64,000 nucleotides of DNA from Caballeronia cordobensis (GCF_001544575.2 NZ_FCNY02000007.1:124001-188000), one strand, 5' to 3'. Counted from the first letter of the stretch, positions 35,232 to 43,992 are shown. Program-made: numbers and translations. The notes: generated by a model from the letters alone, not told the origin.

Positions 35232-36448
35232 CAGCCTCTCCTCAGCCTGAGCTTCTGGAAGAACGAGCGCTCGGCGGTCATCTGCTGGCCGGTCAGATCG
35301 CCGCCGATGCGCCTGATCATCTGATTGAAGCCGTTCGCCGCTTTTTCCTTGGGCGCTTCGCCAAGGTTTTCGGCCGTGGCGAGCGCCTTGGCCTCGAACG
35401 GAATCTCGTACAGCACGTTGCGGCCGATGGCCGTCATCAGGTCGTTCGCCTGCACCTTGCCGCCCGACACCGCGTTCGGATTGTTGAGCAGGAGCGAGGT
35501 CGGCGGATTGTTGTCGCGATCCTCGATGTGACGCAGCAGGCGGATTGTCTCGCGCGTCGAATGCACCGAGCGGTCCGCGACCACGTAGACGCGCGCGGCG
35601 TGATCGAAGGCTTCCTGCGCGAGCGGGTCCGTCACGGTGCCGACGTCGAGAATGACGTAGTGGAAGCTGTCGCACAGCAGTTCGAGCACGCGCGGCAGCG
35701 CGCCGGGCCCGAACGGCCGCGCCGCGCCGTATTCCAGTTCCGCCGACAGCATGAACAGACGGCTGCCCTTCGCGACGAGCGTGCGTTCCACATATTGCGG
35801 ATCGAGACGATGCACGTTCTGCAGCACGTCGATTAGCCCGTTGTTGCTCTGCAGACCGAGCATCGAGTTGGCGGCGCCGCCGTGCAGGTTCAGATCGACA
35901 TAGGCGACGCGGCGATGGGTGTCTTCCGACAGATGGCGCGCGACGTTGAGCGCGAGCGTCGTCACGCCCACGCCGCCGCGCGCGCCCGCGAACGCGATCG
36001 TCTTGCCGGCGCGCGCGAGCATCACCGGGCTGACCTTGCCGTCGGACACGTTGACGGTGCGCTTGAGCAGCTCGACGGTGACCGGCTTCACGAGATAGTC
36101 GCGCACGCCGATCTTGAGCAGGCTGCGGAACAGGCCGACGTCGTTGCGCTCGCCGAGCGCGACCACCTGCACCGACGGCTCGCACACTTCGGCGAGGCGT
36201 CCCAGGTCGGAGAGCGGCATCACCGAATCCTGCAGATCGACGAGCAGAAAAAGCGGCGAGCGGTCCGCTTTCGCGAGATGCGCGATGGCGTTGTCCACGC
36301 TGCCGACGGCGATGTGCGCGTGCGGCATCGCCTGTTCCAGCACGAAATTCCTCACGATCTGCTCGGTCTTGCGATCGGAGACGAACGCGATGAAGTCCGC
36401 GTTGCGCGTGCCGGACTTGGTCTTCGAGAAGGAAAACTCTGTGCTCAT
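35231..36448 (-). CDS. tadZ: TadZ/CpaE pilus-localising ParA-like protein
   Basis: 405 residues. An N-terminal receiver-like domain (about 15-130, with LLVDLQDS and KPVT) precedes a ParA/MinD-type domain from about 148. The P-loop is degenerate: GARGGVGVTT (155-164) has Arg at the deviant-Walker Lys position and Val at the catalytic Lys position. Loss of the P-loop Lys is known in the TadZ/CpaE group. These proteins set the polar site of Tad assembly rather than act as strong ATPases. The stop overlaps the tadA start by one base. Confidence 0.9.
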   Translation of the reverse strand: MSTEFSFSKTKSGTRNADFIAFVSDRKTEQIVRNFVLEQAMPHAHIAVGSVDNAIAHLAKADRSPLFLLVDLQDSVMPLSDLGRLAEVCEPSVQVVALGERNDVGLFRSLLKIGVRDYLVKPVTVELLKRTVNVSDGKVSPVMLARAGKTIAFAGARGGVGVTTLALNVARHLSEDTHRRVAYVDLNLHGGAANSMLGLQSNNGLIDVLQNVHRLDPQYVERTLVAKGSRLFMLSAELEYGAARPFGPGALPRVLELLCDSFHYVILDVGTVTDPLAQEAFDHAARVYVVADRSVHSTRETIRLLRHIEDRDNNPPTSLLLNNPNAVSGGKVQANDLMTAIGRNVLYEIPFEAKALATAENLGEAPKEKAANGFNQMIRRIGGDLTGQQMTAERSFFQKLRLRRG

Positions 36449-36467
36449 GGCTGGCCTTGTCTTTGCA

Positions 36468-36842
36468 TCACTTGCTGTCGCGCGAGGTCGCTTTGTCGAG
36501 CGGAATCACCTTGCCGGTTTCATAGCGGCGCACCGCGCCCGCCGCCGCCGTGGCGTTCGCCGGGCCGAGCGTCTGCGGATGCACGGCGTCTTCCGGATGC
36601 GCGAGTTGCGCGGCGAGATTCGTGTAGGTCGCGCAGCCCCATTGCATGCTCGGGCGACGGATGCCCGCATCGGTCAGAAGCGACGGACGCGCGAGGCTGT
36701 CGCAGTCGGGCGGCACGGCCGAAGCGCCGTCGAAGCCGATCACGGACTCGTTCGGCATGTTGCGCGGCGGCTTGAAGCAGCCGCTGCCGGCCACGGCGAA
36801 CGCGCCGGCGAGAAGAAGCGTGAGGACTCGTGTGTGTTTCAT
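36468..36842 (-). CDS. short CpaD-like lipoprotein
   Basis: 124 residues. A signal peptide with a weak lipobox (AGSGC) precedes a short body. WGCATYTNLAAQLAHPEDAVHPQ in the second half is the conserved CpaD signature. Classical CpaD is about 220 residues, so most of its N-terminal half is absent. It lies between cpaC and tadZ, the normal CpaD position, and probably helps the secretin. It is 7 bp from the end of cpaC. Confidence 0.78.
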   Translation of the reverse strand: MKHTRVLTLLLAGAFAVAGSGCFKPPRNMPNESVIGFDGASAVPPDCDSLARPSLLTDAGIRRPSMQWGCATYTNLAAQLAHPEDAVHPQTLGPANATAAAGAVRRYETGKVIPLDKATSRDSK

Positions 36843-36849
36843 GACGGGC

Positions 36850-38364
36850 TCAATAGACGTAGCCGGCCGCGCCGACGAGACGCGGCTGTCCGGCCTGCGC
36901 CGGCACGCCGCCGTTCTGGCGCCTGAAGCTGTATTCGACATCGCTCGACGGCGAGATCAGCGAATCGAGCGGCGTGCGCAGTCGCGACGGATCGGTGGGC
37001 TCGACGAGATACGGCGTGACCATGATCACCAGCTCGGTCTTGTTGTTCTGGTAATTCGTCGACGAGAACAGCTTGCCGAGCACCGGAATCGAGCCGAGTC
37101 CCGGCACCTGGGAAACGACGTCGCTCGTATTGCTCTGCAAAAGCCCGCCGATCGCGAAGCTCTGGCCGCTCGCGAGCTCGACGGTCGTATCGGCGCGGCG
37201 CACGGACAGCCCCGGCACCGTGACGCCGCCGGTGGTCACGCTCGCGCTCGAATCGATCTGGCTGACTTCGGGGCGCACTTTCAGGCTGATGCGGCGATCG
37301 TTGAGCACGGTCGGCGTGAAGTCGAGCTTGACGCCGAACTGCTTGAACTCGACGGTGATCGCGCCGTTGGTCTGCGACACCGGAATCGGAAATTCGCCGC
37401 CCGCGAGAAAGCTCGCCGTTTGCCCCGAGAGCGCGACGAGGTTCGGTTCGGCGAGCACGGTCAGGAGGCCCTCCTGATTCAGCGCATCGACGAGCGCGCG
37501 GATGTCCACGTTGTTCGTCTTGAAGGCGCCGAAAATCGAGTACGCGTTGTTCGTCGGCAGATTGACCGGATAGCTCACGTTGCCGTTCGCGCCCGTGATC
37601 GGCTGGGTCAGGTTGTAGATCGGCCGGCCGCTGAAGATGCCGCTGTAGAAGTTGCCCGCGGCATTGCCCATCGCCTGCCAGTTGATGCCGAGCTGCTGCG
37701 TGATGTTGCGGTCGACTTCGGTGATGCGCACGCGCAGTTGCACCTGCAGCGGACGATCGATCGTCATGCGGTTGATGAGCACTTCCTTTTCGGCCATGAA
37801 CGGCGTCACGGCCTGAACGATCGCGTCGGCATCGGCGGAGTTGGCCGCCTGGCCCGTCAGCACGAGCGAACCCTGGCCGCTCGCGACCTGCACGTTTGTG
37901 TTCGGGAAGCGCGCGCTCAGCAGGTTGCGCAGCGAGATCATGTCGCGCGACACGACGACCGTGCGCTGCACGAGCGGCTTGTTGTTGGCGCCGAGCACGT
38001 AGAGCGTCGTCGAGCCGGTCTTCTTGCCGAGCACGAACACCGCCTTGTTCGACGGCACGTGCACGTCGGCGACGCTTGGATCGGCGACGAACACCGAGAC
38101 GACATTTTCATTGAGCTGCAGCATCGTGCCCTTGCCCGCGTCGAGCATGAGCGGCCCTTGCAGGCTGCCTGGCGCCGCTTCGGTCACGCCGGGACGTCCG
38201 GCATTCGCGACGTTCGCGGCGCGCGCGGGCGAGGCCGCGCCGGCGTACGGCGGCATCGACGGCTGCGCGGCGTGCGCGGCGGCGCAAACGAGGAGCGCCG
38301 CGCATGCCGCGAACGGCGGCATCGACATCTTGGCGAGGCGGCTCGGACTGAACTGCGTTTTCAT
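36850..38364 (-). CDS. cpaC: CpaC/RcpA outer-membrane secretin
   Basis: 504 residues with an export signal (PPFAACAALLVCAAAHA). An N-terminal pilus N/BON-like region (VVVSRDMISLRNLLSARFPNTNVQV) precedes the secretin homology domain (about 250-470: VPGLGSIPVLGKLFSS and NKTELVIMVTPYLVEP). It forms the outer-membrane gate for the Flp pilus. The start is MKTQF at 38364; 14 earlier codons are rejected. Confidence 0.93.
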   Translation of the reverse strand: MKTQFSPSRLAKMSMPPFAACAALLVCAAAHAAQPSMPPYAGAASPARAANVANAGRPGVTEAAPGSLQGPLMLDAGKGTMLQLNENVVSVFVADPSVADVHVPSNKAVFVLGKKTGSTTLYVLGANNKPLVQRTVVVSRDMISLRNLLSARFPNTNVQVASGQGSLVLTGQAANSADADAIVQAVTPFMAEKEVLINRMTIDRPLQVQLRVRITEVDRNITQQLGINWQAMGNAAGNFYSGIFSGRPIYNLTQPITGANGNVSYPVNLPTNNAYSIFGAFKTNNVDIRALVDALNQEGLLTVLAEPNLVALSGQTASFLAGGEFPIPVSQTNGAITVEFKQFGVKLDFTPTVLNDRRISLKVRPEVSQIDSSASVTTGGVTVPGLSVRRADTTVELASGQSFAIGGLLQSNTSDVVSQVPGLGSIPVLGKLFSSTNYQNNKTELVIMVTPYLVEPTDPSRLRTPLDSLISPSSDVEYSFRRQNGGVPAQAGQPRLVGAAGYVY

Positions 38365-38410
38365 GACGGTGAATCCTGGCGATGGCGCGCTGCTGAACGT
38401 GGGCACGATG

Positions 38411-39364
38411 TCAACGCTCCGCAGGGACGGTCGGAAGCGGTGGAACGCCCTGGCCGGAACCGTTCGCCTGCGCGACGCTCGATGTGTCCGACTTCTCGGA
38501 GCCGCGGTAAATGGTCACCGTGCGCGGCATGGCGGGTGCGACGCTCGGCGCGCCTGCCGGGGCGCGGGGCGCGCGCGGCAGTTCGCGCACGGCGCGGGAA
38601 ATGTCGCCGGCCCAGATCGGCTTGCGCTCGGTGGCCGCCGAGGCGCCGGTGGGCGACGCCGGATCGCGGCTGACGGTCGCGAAGCTGCGCAACGCGAGCG
38701 ACAGGCTGCCGAGCCGCGCCGCGACCGCGACGACTTCGCCCATGCGCGGCGTGACTTCGAGCGTGACGGTGCGGGCGCGGCTGATGGCGACGTCGTTGTC
38801 GCCGTTCGCCTTCGGACGCTTGATTTCGGAGCCGACTGCGAGCACGCGCGCGTGTTCGACGACCGTCTCGCTCGACACCGCGAGATCCGGCGATTCGGTG
38901 CGGCGGTCCATTTGCTGCGTGAGCAGCAGATCGACGTAATCGCCCGGCTGGATCAGCCCGGCATTGCCGGACACGTCGTCCACGGCGACCGAGACGGCGC
39001 GCATGTCGGGCTTGAGCGTCGCGGCGAGAAATCCCGGCGCGCTCGGCAGGAAGACATCGTCGGCGACGAGGACGGCGCCGCCCTCGACGGGATGGCGCAG
39101 CAGCGCGCCTTTCAGGTCGGGCGCGTTCGGATCGCCGGAGATGATCGCGTTCGTTGGCAACTGCGCCTTGGGCATGTCCTTGAACGAGAGGTCTTCGTCG
39201 CGCAGCAAGAGACCTTGCGGCAGGCTGGCGGCGCTGACGAGCACCTTCTCGGTCGTCACGACGGGCTTCGACGGCTTCGACGCGCTCGCGAGGACCACGC
39301 GCACGATCAGCGCGATCAGCAGCGCGCCGACGAGCAGAACGGCAAACTTGATGATGTTGGACAT
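38411..39364 (-). CDS. cpaB: CpaB/RcpC pilus assembly protein with SAF domain
   Basis: 317 residues. One N-terminal membrane helix (FAVLLVGALLIALIVRVVLA), then the SAF domain (VLVSAASLPQGLLLRDEDLS) and the RcpC/CpaB core (VSVAVDDVSGNAGLIQPGDYVDLLLT). A Pro/Ala/Arg-rich tail follows. It is thought to modulate the secretin in the periplasm. It is followed by cpaC after 46 bp. Confidence 0.9.
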   Translation of the reverse strand: MSNIIKFAVLLVGALLIALIVRVVLASASKPSKPVVTTEKVLVSAASLPQGLLLRDEDLSFKDMPKAQLPTNAIISGDPNAPDLKGALLRHPVEGGAVLVADDVFLPSAPGFLAATLKPDMRAVSVAVDDVSGNAGLIQPGDYVDLLLTQQMDRRTESPDLAVSSETVVEHARVLAVGSEIKRPKANGDNDVAISRARTVTLEVTPRMGEVVAVAARLGSLSLALRSFATVSRDPASPTGASAATERKPIWAGDISRAVRELPRAPRAPAGAPSVAPAMPRTVTIYRGSEKSDTSSVAQANGSGQGVPPLPTVPAER

Positions 39365-39376
39365 AGGGACGCCGTC

Positions 39377-39886
39377 CTATCGCGTCGAAATGAAGTGCAG
39401 CAGGGCCGGCAGCACGATGACGAGGCCGCCGCCGAAGGCGAGCGCCACGCCATAGGGCACGCCGCGCGCCGCGGAGAACATCGCGAGCGCGCGCAGCGGC
39501 ATGAAGCGCTGGGCCGGATTCATGTTGCGGGTGGCGAGGCTCACGAGCGACACCACGGTGCCGATCACGGAGATCAGCGTCAGCGTGGCGAGCGACAGGC
39601 TCAATCCCACCCACAGAAAAATGACCGATGCGAGCTTGGCGTCGCCGCCGCCGAGCATCCGGGCGACGAACAGGACCGCGCAGACGAGAAACACGACGAC
39701 TGCGAGCAGCAGATGCGAGATGACGTCATCGAGCGGCATGCCGGCGATGAGCGCATCGACGAAAAAGAGTGCGCCGATCGTGAGGACGAGGGTCGTCGGC
39801 AACCGTCGGGTGCGCACGTCGACCACAGCGAGCCACAGGAGCACGCCGAGCACGAGGAGACGGATGGCAACGGAGAAGATCGACAC
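39377..39886 (-). CDS. cpaA: CpaA/TadV prepilin peptidase
   Basis: 169 residues, mostly hydrophobic, type IV prepilin aspartyl peptidase without the methyltransferase domain. Catalytic aspartates are D23 in VVDVRTRRLP and D82 in GGGDAKL. It processes Flp and the TadE/TadF pseudopilins. The start is GTG at 39886 with a weak ribosome site. It is separated from flp by a strong hairpin. Confidence 0.9.
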   Translation of the reverse strand: MSIFSVAIRLLVLGVLLWLAVVDVRTRRLPTTLVLTIGALFFVDALIAGMPLDDVISHLLLAVVVFLVCAVLFVARMLGGGDAKLASVIFLWVGLSLSLATLTLISVIGTVVSLVSLATRNMNPAQRFMPLRALAMFSAARGVPYGVALAFGGGLVIVLPALLHFISTR

Positions 39887-39917
39887 GATGGACTCAGGTC
39901 GGGTTAAGCCAGATTGA

Positions 39918-39943
39918 GGTCCGGGCGTTTGAAAGCCCGGACC
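39918..39943 (-). other. strong RNA hairpin between flp and cpaA
   Basis: Perfect 9-bp stem GGTCCGGGC / GCCCGGACC with an 8-base loop (39927-39934), 15 bp past the flp stop. No T-run follows it on the flp strand, so it fits an mRNA-stabilising or attenuating stem better than a full terminator. Confidence 0.7.
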
Positions 39944-39957
39944 CGGGACTCGACTGC

Positions 39958-40137
39958 TTAGCTGCCTGCCGCGTTCTTGACCTTGGTGGTCAGGTTCGAA
40001 AAGATGTCCGTCATGTTGGTGCTGAAAGCCGAGCCGACGGCCACCAGCGCGACCACGACGATGCCGGCCAGAATGGCGTATTCCATGGCGCTGACGCCAC
40101 GTTCGTCGCGCACGAAGGCTTTGAGAAGTTTTTGCAT
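39958..40137 (-). CDS. flp: Flp major prepilin
   Basis: 59 residues. RDERGVSAMEYAILAGIVVVALVAVG contains the Flp signature: cleavage after G14, then E and Y at mature positions 5 and 6 (G-V-S-A-M-E-Y). A single hydrophobic helix and a short polar tail (TKVKNAAGS) complete it. It is the first gene of the Tad locus and the major pilus subunit. The 33 codons before the ATG at 40137 are not coding. Confidence 0.95.
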   Translation of the reverse strand: MQKLLKAFVRDERGVSAMEYAILAGIVVVALVAVGSAFSTNMTDIFSNLTTKVKNAAGS

Positions 40138-40556
40138 GTTGTTCCTTGATGAGTGAGATAGGCCTTGCAGTACCAGGGGGGTGCTAACCGTTTGGATCAT
40201 ATCCACGGCTTCCGCAGCCAATCGCGAGAACAAAAGGCGAAACTGGCCTCATTTCAAACTGACTCGGGTGCTATGGATAAGCCCGTTAACGGCAGTCCTT
40301 GAGCCGCCTTTAACCGAACCGACGAAAATGTTTCCGATGCGGCGAAATCGCGGAAAAGCTTGCCGGGATTGGCTTGCCCGCGGTCCCGATAGCGTCGCCA
40401 ACGATTGATGGCGTGGGCTATGCCGTTCATCGATGACGCGATTCGAGGTCATCGCCGGGTTTTCGCACATTGCCAAACGTTTGCGTGAGTGAAAGTCGCG
40501 GGCACGTGCGTTGCTCGATTCGTCGACGTCACGTTCACTTCATACGGAGGTCTGAC
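40138..40556. other. 419-bp divergent intergenic region upstream of flp
   Basis: Upstream of flp (minus) and the H1-like gene (plus). It contains the palindrome at 40193-40205. No -35/-10 pair of good quality and no gene was found. Confidence 0.55.
40193..40205. promoter_or_regulatory. palindrome upstream of flp
   Basis: TGGAT-CAT-ATCCA, perfect 5-bp arms, about 56-68 bp upstream of the flp ATG. Possible operator; too short to be sure. Confidence 0.3.
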
Positions 40557-41060
40557 ATGCCCGAAAAGAAAACCCTCGAGCGCGCGGCCAGGGCGAAGCG
40601 CGATGGCAAGTCCGCAAGCACACAAGCCGGCGCATTCGTGAAGGAGCAGATCGATCACATCCGTGAGGGCAAGCACGGCGCGAAGTCGGCGAAGCAGGCC
40701 GTCGCGATCGGGCTGTCCGAGGCGCGGCGCTCGGGCGTGAAGATGAAGCCGCCGAAGAAGGGCGCGGCGTCCGAGGCGACGCGCAAGAAGGCCGCGCAGG
40801 ATACGAAGGCCGCGCATCGTACGAAGAAGAGCCCGAGCACCGAGTCGAAGGCCAAGCGCTCGGCAACGTCCACGCGCGTGCTGAAGCGCGAAAGCACGAA
40901 GGCGGCTTCGCCCAAGTCGCTGTCGCGGCAATCGCATGCGGCGGCGAGCCGGCGTTCTGCGGCCGATCGCTCCGCCGCGGCGAAGAAGGGCTGGGCGACG
41001 CGCCGCGCGAACGCGGCTGCCGGGTCGAAGGGCTCACGTACGCGTCACGCGTCGCGCTGA
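40557..41060 (+). CDS. basic DUF6496-type, histone H1-like protein
   Basis: 167 residues, strongly basic. The N-terminal about 65 residues form the conserved domain (ERAARAKRDGKSASTQAGAF and IREGKHGAKSAKQAVAIGL) found in DUF6496 proteins. The rest is Lys/Ala/Ser/Arg-rich and disordered, like an H1 tail, ending AKKGWATRRANAAAG. DNA or RNA compaction is plausible from composition but unproven. GGAGG 6 bases before the ATG supports the start. The 3' end overlaps the convergent LysR gene by 16 bp. Confidence 0.75.
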   Translation: MPEKKTLERAARAKRDGKSASTQAGAFVKEQIDHIREGKHGAKSAKQAVAIGLSEARRSGVKMKPPKKGAASEATRKKAAQDTKAAHRTKKSPSTESKAKRSATSTRVLKRESTKAASPKSLSRQSHAAASRRSAADRSAAAKKGWATRRANAAAGSKGSRTRHASR

Positions 41061-41968
41061 GCGGGAAGTATCCGGGAGAACGAGACGGCCATCGTCGCGA
41101 GTTCCTGCGCCGCGGGCGTGAGCGGGACGCCCGCGCGGCGCAGCAGGCACACCGGCGTTGCGGCGGCGCGTTCGGCGACCGGCACGATCTCGACGTGCTC
41201 GCGAAAGAACGGATGCCCCGCGAGGCTCGCGGGCTCGAGGCCGAGATAGTCGCTCGACGCGATGCAATGGAGCGTGTCGAAGACCGCTTCGGTCGTCGCG
41301 GCGACGCGTGGCGGCGCGAGTTTCGCATGGTCGAAGAGGGCCGACAGCTTGTTGCCCGCCGCGCCGCCGCCGCGCTGCCGCGTGCTGACCCATTCGGCTT
41401 CTCTCAACGCCGCCAGCGTTCGCGAGCGCGCCAGCGGATGACCGCGCCGCGCGATCACCGCAACTTCCGAATCGAAAAGCGGCACCGTGTCCATGTCGTG
41501 GATATCGGCGTCGGGGGCGATCAGCGCGAGCGCGAAGTCGAGACTGCCGTCGCGCACCCATGACGTCAGCATGCGCGACGTCGCGCTCGTCAGGTGCACG
41601 TCGATGCGCGGGCAGCGTTCCCGATAGCTCGCGAGCAGCGCGGGAAAAAGCCGCATGGTCGCTTCGGCGGCGAGCCCGAGCGACACGCGGCCCGTCAGCT
41701 CGCCGCGCAACTGGCGCATCTCCTCTTCGGTCTTTCTGCATTCACCGAGAATCAGCTCGGCGCGCACGCGCAGCCGCTCGCCGATGGGCGTGAGGCGCGC
41801 GCCGCGCACGTCGCGTTCGAAGAGCGGCCCGCCCGCCTGCGCTTCGAGCTTGTGCAACTGCTGCGTGACGCCGCTCTGCGCGACATCGAGACGGCGTGCG
41901 GCGGCGCGCACGCTGCCGGCTTCGGCGACGGCGACGAACATGCGCAACTGCGTCAGAGTCAGGTCCAC
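41045..41968 (-). CDS. LysR-family regulator of the SBP/deacylase unit
   Basis: 307 residues. The helix-turn-helix is at the N-terminus (VRAAARRLDVAQSGVTQQLHKLEAQAGGPLFER) and the effector domain follows. The start is GTG at 41968. The divergent solute-binding protein gene begins at 42081, and a LysR-type dyad lies between (41985-42005), so this regulator most likely controls that unit and itself. The effector is unknown. Confidence 0.87.
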   Translation of the reverse strand: MDLTLTQLRMFVAVAEAGSVRAAARRLDVAQSGVTQQLHKLEAQAGGPLFERDVRGARLTPIGERLRVRAELILGECRKTEEEMRQLRGELTGRVSLGLAAEATMRLFPALLASYRERCPRIDVHLTSATSRMLTSWVRDGSLDFALALIAPDADIHDMDTVPLFDSEVAVIARRGHPLARSRTLAALREAEWVSTRQRGGGAAGNKLSALFDHAKLAPPRVAATTEAVFDTLHCIASSDYLGLEPASLAGHPFFREHVEIVPVAERAAATPVCLLRRAGVPLTPAAQELATMAVSFSRILPAQRDA

Positions 41969-41984
41969 GTCGGCGTTCCGTCGA

Positions 41985-42005
41985 ATGATCTCGAAAAATG
42001 ATCAT
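41985..42005. promoter_or_regulatory. LysR-type binding dyad
   Basis: ATGATC, 9 bases, GATCAT: perfect 6-bp arms. The symmetric T (41989) and A (42001) form the T-N11-A core that LysR proteins recognise. It lies 17 bp upstream of the LysR start codon and 75 bp before the divergent gene. Confidence 0.65.
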
Positions 42006-42080
42006 GATAAGCAAAACGGCTCTTTTTGCGAGCGTTTCGCGCTCGTACCATCGGTGTCAAATTTCGGAGACACCGCGTTC

Positions 42081-42851
42081 ATGTTCAAACCCAAAGCCCT
42101 CTTCATCGCCGCCGCGCTGATCGCCGCCGCGTCCGTTCACGCGAAAGACGCCGATACGCTTCGCCTTGGCATCGACCCCGGCTATCCGCCGATGGACGTG
42201 AAAACGCCCGACGGCCATGTCGCGGGCTTCGACGTCGATCTCGGCGATGAAATCTGCCGCCGCATCGCGATGCGCTGTCAGTGGGTCGAGCTGGAGTTTT
42301 CGGGGATGATTCCCGCGCTTCAGGCCCGCAAGATCGACGGGATCATGTCGTCGATGGCGATCACCGACAAGCGCATGAAGCAGATCGCGTTTTCCAGCAA
42401 GCTCTTTCAGTTCCGCTCGCGTCTGCTCGCGAAACAGGGCGCGCCGCTCACCGCGACGGCGCAGGGCTTGCGCGGCAAGCGCATCGGCGTGCAGAGCGGC
42501 AGCCAGTTTGAAACCTATGCGATGAAGAACTGGCAGCCCGGCGGCGTCGAAATCGTCGCGTATCAGAGCATGGACGGCGTGCTGAACGACCTGAGCGCGG
42601 GCCGCATCGATGCGGCGCTGCTCGGCTCGGTGGAAGCGGAGCACGGCTTTCTGAAGACGCCGCGCGGCGCGGGTTTCGCGTTCGTCGGCGAACCGCTTTC
42701 GATGGGCGATCACGGCGTCGGCATGGGCTTGCGCCAGGACGACACGGCGCTCAAGGCCAAGGTCGACAAAGCCGTGACCGACATGCGCGCCGACGGCACG
42801 TACCGGAAGATCGCGCGCAAGTATTTCGACTTCGACGTGTACGGCGACTGA
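42081..42851 (+). CDS. amino-acid-type ABC solute-binding protein
   Basis: 256 residues, SBP_bac_3 fold. The signal peptide (ALFIAAALIAAASVHA) ends before KDADTLRLGIDPGYPPMD. GFDVDLGDEICRRI and DGIMSSMAITDKRMKQIAFS are the hallmark ligand-binding segments. No permease or ATPase gene is adjacent; the next gene is an aspartoacylase-family enzyme. The divergent LysR regulator suggests induction by its ligand. GGAG lies 11 bases before the ATG. Confidence 0.88.
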   Translation: MFKPKALFIAAALIAAASVHAKDADTLRLGIDPGYPPMDVKTPDGHVAGFDVDLGDEICRRIAMRCQWVELEFSGMIPALQARKIDGIMSSMAITDKRMKQIAFSSKLFQFRSRLLAKQGAPLTATAQGLRGKRIGVQSGSQFETYAMKNWQPGGVEIVAYQSMDGVLNDLSAGRIDAALLGSVEAEHGFLKTPRGAGFAFVGEPLSMGDHGVGMGLRQDDTALKAKVDKAVTDMRADGTYRKIARKYFDFDVYGD

Positions 42852-42864
42852 GCGGCGACTGACC

Positions 42865-43992
42865 ATGCGAACTGAACGCAAGACACTCGTTTCGACGACG
42901 CTCGGGACCTCGCGCGAACTCGTCAGCTTTCATTTCGGCGACGCTGGCGATCCGAGCGAAACGGTCTACATCCAGGCCTCGCTGCACGCCGACGAGACGC
43001 CCGCGATGCTCACCGCGTGGACGCTGAAACGGCGGCTCATCGAACTCGAAGCACGAGGACGCGTGCGCGGCGAAATCGCGCTCGTGCCGGTGGCGAATCC
43101 GATCGGCCTTTCGCAACACGTGCTCGGGCAATTTCTCGGGCGCTTCGAGGCGAACAGCGGCCACAACTTCAATCGCGGCTTCCCGATGCCGAGCGCCGCC
43201 GCGCTGATCGAACGCGTGGGCGCGCGCTTTTCATCGGGCGACGGCGCGCATAACGCGCGTATTCTGCGTGGCGCGCTCGTCGAGATGCTCGGCGAAATGC
43301 GCGCGAAGAACGAGTTCGAATCGTTGCGGCTCGCGCTGCTCACGTTGGCTTCGCGCGCCGATATCGTGCTCGATCTGCATTGCTCGCTCGAAGCGACGAT
43401 GCACATTTACACGAGCCCCGCGAGCTGGCCCGCGATCGAGCCGCTCGCGCGTCATCTCGGCGCGAACGGCGTGCTGCTCGCGACGGATTCCGGCGGCCAG
43501 TCGTTCGATGAAGTTCACGCGCTGCTGTGGAACGAAGTGCGCGCGCTTCTCGGCGATCGGGCGCCGCTCGGCGCGCCGAATATCGCGGCCACGATCGAGC
43601 ATCGCGGGCAGCGCGACGTCGATTACGACACGGCGTCGCAGGACGCGAATGCCATCGTCGACTATCTGATCGCGCGCGGGGTGATCGAAGGCGACTCGAA
43701 AGATGCACCGCCGCTCGCGCAACCCGCGACGCCGCTCGCGGGCAGCCAGCAGTTGACGGCGCCGGTGAGCGGGATCGTTGTGTATCGCGCGAAAACGGGC
43801 GCGCGGCTGAAGGCAGGCGATCCGGTTTTCGATATCGTCGATCCGCTCAGCGATGCGGTCACGACCGTCACCACGAACAACGACGGTGTGCTGTACATGC
43901 GCCGTGCGATTCGCTTCGTGCATGCCGGCGCACCGATGGGACGCGTGACGGGCGAGACGCCGATCAGGACGGGCGTGTTGATCGGGGCGTGA
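42865..43992 (+). CDS. aspartoacylase/succinylglutamate desuccinylase-family deacylase
   Basis: 375 residues, zinc carboxypeptidase-like M14/AstE-AspA fold. ASLHADE provides the His and Glu ligands and VLDLHCS the second His. HNFNRGFP carries substrate-binding Asn and Arg. A C-terminal beta-barrel (TAPVSGIVVYRAKTGARLKAGD) resembles a lipoyl/biotinyl-type hammerhead seen in this family. It probably removes an acyl group from an N-acyl amino acid imported by the preceding binding protein (13-bp gap). The substrate is unknown. Confidence 0.85.
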   Translation: MRTERKTLVSTTLGTSRELVSFHFGDAGDPSETVYIQASLHADETPAMLTAWTLKRRLIELEARGRVRGEIALVPVANPIGLSQHVLGQFLGRFEANSGHNFNRGFPMPSAAALIERVGARFSSGDGAHNARILRGALVEMLGEMRAKNEFESLRLALLTLASRADIVLDLHCSLEATMHIYTSPASWPAIEPLARHLGANGVLLATDSGGQSFDEVHALLWNEVRALLGDRAPLGAPNIAATIEHRGQRDVDYDTASQDANAIVDYLIARGVIEGDSKDAPPLAQPATPLAGSQQLTAPVSGIVVYRAKTGARLKAGDPVFDIVDPLSDAVTTVTTNNDGVLYMRRAIRFVHAGAPMGRVTGETPIRTGVLIGA

